Part shown: positions 7,701-11,739 of the stretch, one piece after another
Position numbering within the stretch: position 1 is the stretch's first letter
Layout of the letters: the number at the start of each line of letters is the position of its first letter
Assembly (NCBI GenBank): GCA_036264255.1
Contig: DATARI010000247.1
Coordinates: 1-11,739, forward strand
Source: DASZIT01 sp036264255
GTDB taxonomy: Bacteria > Actinomycetota > Acidimicrobiia > Acidimicrobiales > RAAP-2
Reading direction: 5' to 3'
Length of the DNA: 11,739 nucleotides
Position numbers and translations under genes: made by a program
Notes under the pieces: generated by a model
Told to the model about the DNA's origin: nothing
Seen by the model: the letters and a program-made list of their open reading frames with translations, nothing else
Database searches by the model: none

Positions 7701-8504
7701 TACGGGTACTCGGTGGTGGCGCCCTCCGATCTGGTGGCCTGGGAGGCCCAGTTCGGCGATTTCTGGAATGGTGCCGAAATCATCGTCGACAACTTCTTGG
7801 TGGCCGCCGAGGACAAGTGGGGTCAGCACTCCGGGCTGGTCCTCCTGCTGCCCCACGGCTATGAGGGCCAGGGACCCGAGCACAGCTCGGCCCGGATCGA
7901 ACGCTTCCTCTCGCTCTGCGCCCGGGGGAACATCCGGGTGGCCGAGCCCACCTCCGCCGCCCAGTACTTCCACCTGCTCCGGGCCCAGGTCCGGCTGGCC
8001 CTGCCCCGCCCGCTGGTGGTCTTCACCCCCAAGTCGCTGCTGCGGTCCCGTCAGGCCCGGTCCCCGATCGGGGAGTTCACCACCGGCTCGTTCGTCGAGG
8101 TGCTCGACGATCCGATCAACGGCCGGGAGGGATTCGATCCGTCCGGGGTCACCCGGGTGGTGCTGTGTACCGGCAAGGTCGCCTACGACGCCATCGCCCG
8201 CCGCGACGAGCTCGGCAAGGACCAGGTCACGGTGGTGAGAGTCGAGCAGCTCTACCCGTGGCCGGGGGCCGGCATCGCCGGGGTCTTGGAGCGCTACCCG
8301 AACGCCACCGAAGTGGTGTGGCTCCAGGAAGAGCCGGAGAACATGGGGGCGTGGAGCTTTGTCCACCAGCGCCTCCACCGATTGCTCCGGGACACCCACT
8401 CCTTGTCCCACGTGAGCCGGGCGGAGTCGGCCAGTCCGGCCTCGGGCAGCGCCGCCCTCCACCGTTTGGAGCAAGAGGACCTGCTGGTCCGAGCCGTCGG
8501 CTGA
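4773..8504 (+). CDS. kgd: Multifunctional 2-oxoglutarate metabolism enzyme (2-oxoglutarate dehydrogenase E1 with E2-like acyltransferase domain)
   Basis: 1243 residues, the usual size of actinobacterial Kgd/OdhA. It carries the thiamine-dependent decarboxylation of 2-oxoglutarate and, through its fused acyltransferase domain, succinyl transfer in the TCA cycle, in the cytoplasm and probably docked to a pyruvate dehydrogenase E2/E3 core. Order of parts: N-terminal tail FGPNTWLVEDMYDSYRADP (about 26-44), an Ala/Pro-rich linker (about 65-95), a catalytic acyltransferase domain (about 105-345) with His322 in TYDHRIIQGAESG, and the E1 region from about 380. E1 landmarks are MSHRGRLNVLAN, SNPSHLEAVDPVV, the thiamine-diphosphate segment from GDAAFAGQG (Asp667) to NNQLGFTT (Asn699), YRRHGHNEGDDPSYTQP, and the C-terminal GRGTFSHRH-like and EGQGPEHSSARIERFL motifs. 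There is no lipoyl domain, as in the family. The ATG start places the tail correctly. Transcribed alone. Family members are controlled by FHA proteins (GarA/OdhI) and acetyl-CoA; neither can be seen here. Confidence 0.97.
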   Translation: MSESNGSEVSGGSEPAQPGTPNGAFGPNTWLVEDMYDSYRADPTSVSESWREFFTDYRPAVTPTAPVAVATATATAPSPAPAPTPAPAAKAPAPVTSNGVARDGEKATPLRGAAGRIVTNMEASLQVPTATSVRVIPAKLLEVNRTILNNQLFRTTGGKVSFTHLIGYAVVKGLMAVPAMNASFVADADGKGTPGVVRHDHVGLGLAVDVEKSDGSRTLLVPCITDADARDFRGFVGAYEDLVRKIHTNKIAPDDFAGTTVTLTNPGTLGTVQSVPRLMPGQGVIVGVGALGVPAGFEATDPHTLAELGVGKTVTLTSTYDHRIIQGAESGLFLAYVADCLMGKHDFYHQVFEAMEIPYEPVRWEKDTNGGEDGVEGDHDRLLKQVHVQTLINMHRVRGHLIAHLDPLDAEPPELHPELDPLHYGLTIWDLPRRYVTDGLAGKDTATLDEILHTLRNAYCRTLGIEYMHIQDLDQKRWIQQHVEGVATELPPDLQRHTLDRLGAAEVFERFLHSRYVGQKRFGLEGAESAIVLLDTILDEAVTEGLSEAVMGMSHRGRLNVLANIVGKSYGEIFEEFEGNLDPESVQGSGDVKYHKGASGVFTGRKGGTIPVSMASNPSHLEAVDPVVVGMARAKQDAMGGEKGTGQALEDGPGVPFPVLPILLHGDAAFAGQGVVAETLNLSGLAGYRTGGTIHIVINNQLGFTTAPEAARTSVYPTDVAKMVQAPIFHVNGDDPEACVRAARLAFGFRQAFHKDVVIDMVCYRRHGHNEGDDPSYTQPLMYALIEAKRSVRKLYTESLVRRGDITLEEAEHALDNFSARLQAALDETRAEAESTAGVTPVLPVYSVPDLTIPPAATGVDSAVLSRLAATVSAVPEGFVIHPKLARQFEARDKVVADGEVDWALGEAMAFGSMLLEGTNVRLTGQDTRRGTFSHRHSVLVDNVTGAEYVPLGQLGGGRFTVRDSLLSEYACVGFEYGYSVVAPSDLVAWEAQFGDFWNGAEIIVDNFLVAAEDKWGQHSGLVLLLPHGYEGQGPEHSSARIERFLSLCARGNIRVAEPTSAAQYFHLLRAQVRLALPRPLVVFTPKSLLRSRQARSPIGEFTTGSFVEVLDDPINGREGFDPSGVTRVVLCTGKVAYDAIARRDELGKDQVTVVRVEQLYPWPGAGIAGVLERYPNATEVVWLQEEPENMGAWSFVHQRLHRLLRDTHSLSHVSRAESASPASGSAALHRLEQEDLLVRAVG

Positions 8505-8533
8505 TCCCCGACCGCCGCGATGGGGCCGGAGGG

Positions 8534-9880
8534 TCAGACCAAGAAATCGCGAGCCAGGGCCATCCACATCTCGGTGGACAGTCGGAGGGACTCGACATCG
8601 ACCCGCTCGTCGATCCCGTGGAACATGGCGCCGTACTCCGCCGACCCGATGGCCGCGCTGTGTAAGCCGAAGCCATAGGCCACGCTGCCCAGCGCCCGGT
8701 GGTACTTGGCGTCGGTGGCTCCGGCGGTGAGGAACGGGATGTTGGTGGCGCCCGGGTAGAACCCCTCGCTCACCCGCTGCAGGGCGTCCCACAACGGGGT
8801 GTCGATCGGCGACGCGGTGGCGGGATAGGCGTCGCGGAAGGCGACCTCGACGCTGTCCGACAGGTCGCCGACCACCTCGTCGACCATGGCCCGGACATCA
8901 GTGATGTCCCATCCCGGGAGGCTGCGGATGTCGATCTGCAGCTCGACCCGGTCGGGGATCACGTTGATCTTGGTGCCGGCCTCCATCATGGTGGGGGCCA
9001 TGGTGGTGTGGGTGCAGGCGTGGGCCTGACGGGCCAAACCCAACTTTGGCGAATCGTCGCAGAAGGCGTCGATCTGGTCCGGGTCGAGCAGCTGCTCGGT
9101 GAACTAGGGCGGGTACCCGAGGCCTTGGACGAACCGCCGCCAGATATCGTGCATCTCGGCCTGAGGTCGGTACTCGTCGATGCGGCGGACGATCTCCGCC
9201 GCCTTGATCAGCGCGTTGTCGGTGCGGAGCGGCTGGGAGGCGTGACCGGGCACACCCTTCACGGTCAGGACGCACCAGAAGATGCCCTTCTCGCCGACGA
9301 TGACCGGCAGCCGGGTGCCGCCGTCGGCTCCGGTCGACGGGAAGCCGCCCGACTCCGTGATCACGTAATCGCTGTTGACCTCGTCGGCGTGGCGCTCACA
9401 CAGCCACTTGGCCCCGTGGATCCCAAGCGCCTCCTCGTCGGCCACCGCCACATAGGTGAGGTCGCCGGCGGGCCGGAAGCCGGCCTTGGCCAGGTGGCGG
9501 AGACCGGTGGCCATGGTGGCGGTGAGGTTCAACATGTCGATGGCGCCCCGACCCCACACCTCGCCGTCGATCAGTTCGCCCCCGAAGGGATCGTGGCGCC
9601 AGTCCTCCCCGTTGGCCGGGACCACGTCGGTATGGCCCAGCAGGGTGAGGGAGGGGGCGGAGGGGTCGGTCCCGTGGATCTTGGCCACCAGTGAGGTGCG
9701 CCCGGGGATGGGCTCGTAGGTCTCCATCGCCACGCCGGAGCCCTCGAGATAGGTGCCCAGCAGGTCGGCGCTGCGCTGCTCGTGGCCGGAGGCGGGGGTT
9801 CCGTCATTCACGCATTGATTGCGGATCAGGTGTTGGAGCAGATCGGTCGCCTCGGCGGCGAGGGCGTTTTCAGTGGCCAC
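8534..9880 (-). pseudogene. M20-family metallopeptidase/deacylase interrupted by one in-frame TAG
   Basis: One frame of 448 codons encodes a full-length M20/ArgE/DapE-type dinuclear zinc hydrolase except for an amber codon at position 259 (9104-9106). The N-terminal part shows LLGHTDVVP (His83, Asp85), the bridging Asp115 in RGAIDM, the catalytic pair Glu149-Glu150 in ADEE, Glu176 in VITESGG, and the lid-domain GVPGHASQP with His213. The C-terminal part shows GTKINVIPDRVELQIDIR, GATDAKYHR and the last metal His421 in FHGIDERV. The TAG falls in the lid domain, between GLGYPP and FTEQLL, so the terminated product (258 residues) lacks the final ligand and should be inactive. Everything else is intact, so this is a recent mutation, a sequencing error or a readthrough codon. 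The start is GTG at 9878-9880, with no good Shine-Dalgarno; no ATG is available in frame. An internal TTG at 9043 opens the second half but has no ribosome-binding site. The gene is downstream of cutA on the same strand, after 111 bp. Substrate unknown; acyl-amino acids or dipeptides are typical. Confidence 0.85.
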
Positions 9881-9991
9881 GAGGGCATCGTAGGCCTGCG
9901 TCCACCTTGGCGGTTCTCGAGCGAGGTGCGCCGGGTGCCAATGTCCTGGTCAGGGCTGGTCTTGGCTGCTGGCCCCGGGGATGACAGCCAT

Positions 9992-10321
9992 TCACTCGAT
10001 GGACCCGGTTTCGGTGCGGACCCAGGCGATGTAGGCGGGGCTGGCGTCGTCGATGGACACGGCCAGAACGCAGGGCACCTTGTAGGGATGGTCTCGCTCG
10101 ATGCGCTCGATGAGTTGGGAGACGAGCTCGCGGCGGGTGTGCAGTGCCACTCGCACCTCGGTTGTGTCGTGGACGTTGCCCTCCCAGCGGTAGATGGAAC
10201 GGATAGGGGTGATGTGCTGCGCACAGGCACACCAGCGTTCCTCGACCAGGATTCGGGTGAAGTCGGCGAGCCACACCGGGTCGTCGGCAGTGACGATGAC
10301 TTCGGAGATGCCACTGGTCAT
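9992..10321 (-). CDS. cutA: CutA family protein (divalent cation tolerance)
   Basis: 109 residues, normal for CutA, a small trimeric protein with a PII-like ferredoxin fold. Its name comes from an E. coli copper-tolerance locus, but its molecular role is still debated. The family pattern is plain: VIVTADDP near the N-terminus, then RWCACAQHITPIRSIYRWEG (about 30-49), TTEVRVALHTRRELV, DHPYKVPCVLAV (about 79-90) and SPAYIAWV at the C-terminus. There is no signal peptide. I chose ATG at 10319-10321 because GAGGAAGGA (10339 to 10331) lies 9 nt upstream; a TTG at 10345 would add eight residues without support. It is divergent from the secreted repeat protein and may share a transcript with the peptidase gene 111 bp downstream. 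Confidence 0.92.
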   Translation of the reverse strand: MTSGISEVIVTADDPVWLADFTRILVEERWCACAQHITPIRSIYRWEGNVHDTTEVRVALHTRRELVSQLIERIERDHPYKVPCVLAVSIDDASPAYIAWVRTETGSIE

Positions 10322-10330
10322 GATGTCGGA

Positions 10331-10339
10331 TCCTTCCTC
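10331..10339 (-). promoter_or_regulatory. Shine-Dalgarno GAGGAAGGA that sets the cutA start
   Basis: GAGGAAGGA on the minus strand ends 9 nt before the ATG at 10321-10319. It supports this start over the in-frame TTG at 10345. Confidence 0.75.
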
Positions 10340-10430
10340 GCTCAATGTGGATCTGCAGGCGATGGCGCAGGCGGCCCGAGTGGACGGAAACTCCTGGTCA
10401 CCGATATTGCCACTTAAGAAGGGTCCTCTC

Positions 10431-10434
10431 GGAG
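10431..10434 (+). promoter_or_regulatory. Shine-Dalgarno GGAG before the GTG of the secreted repeat protein
   Basis: GGAG, then 9 nt, then GTG at 10444-10446. The three bases just before the GTG are an in-frame TAG, so this is the first possible start of the frame. Confidence 0.6.
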
Positions 10435-10443
10435 CCGATGTAG

Positions 10444-11739
10444 GTGGAAATACCGAGGAAGAGGGTCTGGATCTTGGAGCATCGGCAGGCTGTCCCTTCG
10501 GGGCTATTTCGGATCGGGCTGGGAGTCGCCCTTGCGCTCATCACGGCAATTGCGACCACTTCGCTCGGTGCCACTCCTGCGGCGGCGGCTGCCTATCCGA
10601 TCACGTGGACGCCGATCAATGTTCCTCCTCCGCCAGACGCCTCCGGGGGCGAAGGAGGAATTCAGGCATCGTCCTGCCCCGTACTGGGGTGGTGCGTGGC
10701 CATCGGTTCCTATTTGGCTACGACACCAGACCCCAACGTTTCGACCAACCAAGGCTCGATTACCTTGCTGTCGGGTACCGATGTGACGGGAATCCAGGCC
10801 CCACTACCGGGGGACGCCGCCGTTGAACCAGAGGTCAACATGAACTCTGTTTCGTGTTCGCAACCGGGATCTTGCGTGATCGTTGGGTCGTATTTCGACG
10901 GCAATGGGCAGGAACAGGGGCTTATTGACACCCTTTCACTAGGTGCCTGGAGTAGCCAGCAGGCTCCTGCCCCCCCGGATATCTCGCAGGAAACAGATCG
11001 CCATTACATCAACCTCACCGATGTGAAATGTGATTTGACCGGAGATTGCGTCGCGATCGGTTTATACAACGACAGCGTGCCCGTGACCCGAGGCGTCATC
11101 GAGTCCGAGACAGGAGGTGTTTGGGGTGAGACTGAAGCGCCAGTCCCTCCAGATGCCTACGCGGGCCCTAACCCCAACTACCTCAACAACGAACTCACGG
11201 ATCTGTCCTGTCCCACCATTAGTTCATGCGTCGCGGCCGGTGCATATGCCCAAACCGAAGCCCCCAGCTTCGGCCAATTCGGCCCCCAATACGGGATGTT
11301 CGTAGATTCCCTTACGGGAGGTACCTGGGTGGCCAGCGAAGTGCCCCTCCCGCCAGACTCTGCCGTGGGAATTGGGCTCGACATAAGTTTTGGCGAGTGG
11401 GTGTCATGCGCGGCACCGGGACAGTGCGGAGCCACCGGTGGCTACTTCAACAATGCCGCTCAGACCAACGAGAGGGGGGTGGTTGCCACCCTCGACGGTG
11501 GGACCTGGACATCAATCGCGGCGCCGGTTCCAGGAAATGTAACGGCATCACCGATCTCCCGCGCGTCAATGACCTCTATCTCATGTGCCGCAGCCGGAGC
11601 CTGCGTGGCTGTCGGCTTCTATCAGACCAACCTATTCGCCTCCAGCGGGGCCCCTGCGGACCAAAGCGTCATCGACACTCTGACAGGAGGTGTATGGACA
11701 CCGAGCGAAGCACCGCCGCCCACCTCCGATACTTCCGAC
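10444..11739 (+). CDS. Secreted protein with tandem CX5C repeats, possible beta-propeller (3' partial)
   Basis: An open frame of 432 codons from GTG at 10444 to the last base, with no stop, so the 3' end lies outside the window. Residues 1-50 form a signal peptide: basic MEIPRKR, further Arg residues to R23, hydrophobic core about 24-39, then an Ala-rich cleavage region ATPAAAAA. The mature part has six copies of a unit of 58-66 residues with the pattern SC-x5-C-VAVG-x-Y, then about 15 variable residues, then DTLTGG-x-W and AP-x-PPD. Cys pairs lie at 78/84, 138/144, 196/202, 256/262, 322/328 and 381/387, likely one disulfide per repeat. The repeat length and the GG-x-W strand suggest a beta-propeller blade; the lone W-x-P strand at 55-65, before the first Cys pair, could close the ring. 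No catalytic or anchoring motif is visible. Proteins of this look are common and uncharacterised in actinobacteria. A/T-ending codons are visibly more frequent than in kgd. Confidence 0.85.
   Translation, partial: MEIPRKRVWILEHRQAVPSGLFRIGLGVALALITAIATTSLGATPAAAAAYPITWTPINVPPPPDASGGEGGIQASSCPVLGWCVAIGSYLATTPDPNVSTNQGSITLLSGTDVTGIQAPLPGDAAVEPEVNMNSVSCSQPGSCVIVGSYFDGNGQEQGLIDTLSLGAWSSQQAPAPPDISQETDRHYINLTDVKCDLTGDCVAIGLYNDSVPVTRGVIESETGGVWGETEAPVPPDAYAGPNPNYLNNELTDLSCPTISSCVAAGAYAQTEAPSFGQFGPQYGMFVDSLTGGTWVASEVPLPPDSAVGIGLDISFGEWVSCAAPGQCGATGGYFNNAAQTNERGVVATLDGGTWTSIAAPVPGNVTASPISRASMTSISCAAAGACVAVGFYQTNLFASSGAPADQSVIDTLTGGVWTPSEAPPPTSDTSD

Larger units (their letters stand above)
10322..10443. 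other. Divergent intergenic region between cutA and the secreted repeat gene
   Basis: 122 bp that must hold the promoters of both genes. Apart from the two ribosome-binding sites and a CTTAAG palindrome near 10414, I see no convincing -35/-10 pair or operator. Confidence 0.5.

Noticed and set aside
8505..8533. A terminator between kgd and the peptidase gene
   Set aside because: Only a 4-bp CCCC/GGGG pairing is present in the 29-bp gap, too weak to call.
4800..8792. A 1330-codon open frame on the minus strand antisense to kgd
   Set aside because: It lies opposite a clear, conserved gene. Its product is rich in Gly, His, Val and Arg with no recognisable domain, the usual product of the codon bias of high-GC genes read backwards.
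9104..9106. The amber codon as pyrrolysine
   Set aside because: M20 peptidases are not known pyrrolysine proteins and no supporting genes are visible; a point mutation or readthrough is simpler.
8699..9694. A 331-codon plus-strand frame opposite the M20 peptidase
   Set aside because: Antisense shadow of a recognised protein family; no domain and no ribosome-binding site noticed.
10194..10826. A 210-codon plus-strand frame across cutA and the start of the secreted repeat gene
   Set aside because: It overlaps cutA on the opposite strand and the repeat gene in another frame, and its product has no domain. The real gene here starts at 10444 and has no stop inside the window.

Overview
The window looks like chromosomal DNA of a high-GC actinobacterium. 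The best taxonomic marker is the 1243-residue kgd gene, a 2-oxoglutarate dehydrogenase E1 fused to an E2-like acyltransferase domain, which is the actinobacterial architecture. GTG starts and stop/start overlaps are frequent. A class such as Acidimicrobiia would fit the secreted Cys-repeat protein and the pilin-like Gly-rich protein, but this is inference.

Layout from left to right. (1) 1-1499, plus: the 3' part of a glycine-rich surface protein whose first visible residues resemble the stem of a type IV pilin-like protein. (2) 1471-2280, minus: an alpha/beta hydrolase, tail to tail with the first gene and overlapping it by 29 bp. (3) 2281-2481: a divergent intergenic region with a 16-bp palindrome. 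(4) 2482-2790, plus: an HU-family nucleoid protein, followed by a perfect 11-bp-stem hairpin. (5) 2860-4738, minus: queD-queC-queE, a tightly coupled operon making the 7-deazaguanine precursor preQ0, with two consecutive GTGA overlaps. (6) About 4685-4772: a short divergent region with nested inverted and direct repeats. (7) 4773-8504, plus: kgd. (8) 8534-9880, minus: an M20 metallopeptidase split by one in-frame TAG. (9) 9992-10321, minus: cutA. (10) 10444-11739, plus: a signal-peptide-bearing protein built from about 60-residue repeats, each with a CX5C pair, running off the right edge.

The centre is core metabolism: preQ0 synthesis for tRNA queuosine or another deazaguanine product, and the 2-oxoglutarate step of the TCA cycle. 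The edges hold envelope or secreted proteins. queD, queC and queE act in sequence: QueD makes 6-carboxytetrahydropterin from dihydroneopterin triphosphate, QueE makes 7-carboxy-7-deazaguanine, and QueC makes preQ0. The GTP cyclohydrolase step and any downstream user of preQ0 are not in the window.

I saw no tRNA, rRNA, CRISPR array, insertion sequence or phage gene. No complete undescribed system is present. The points most worth a second look are the amber codon in the peptidase, a possible ATC start for queD, the repeat cluster between queD and kgd, and the two unusual extracellular proteins cut by the window edges.
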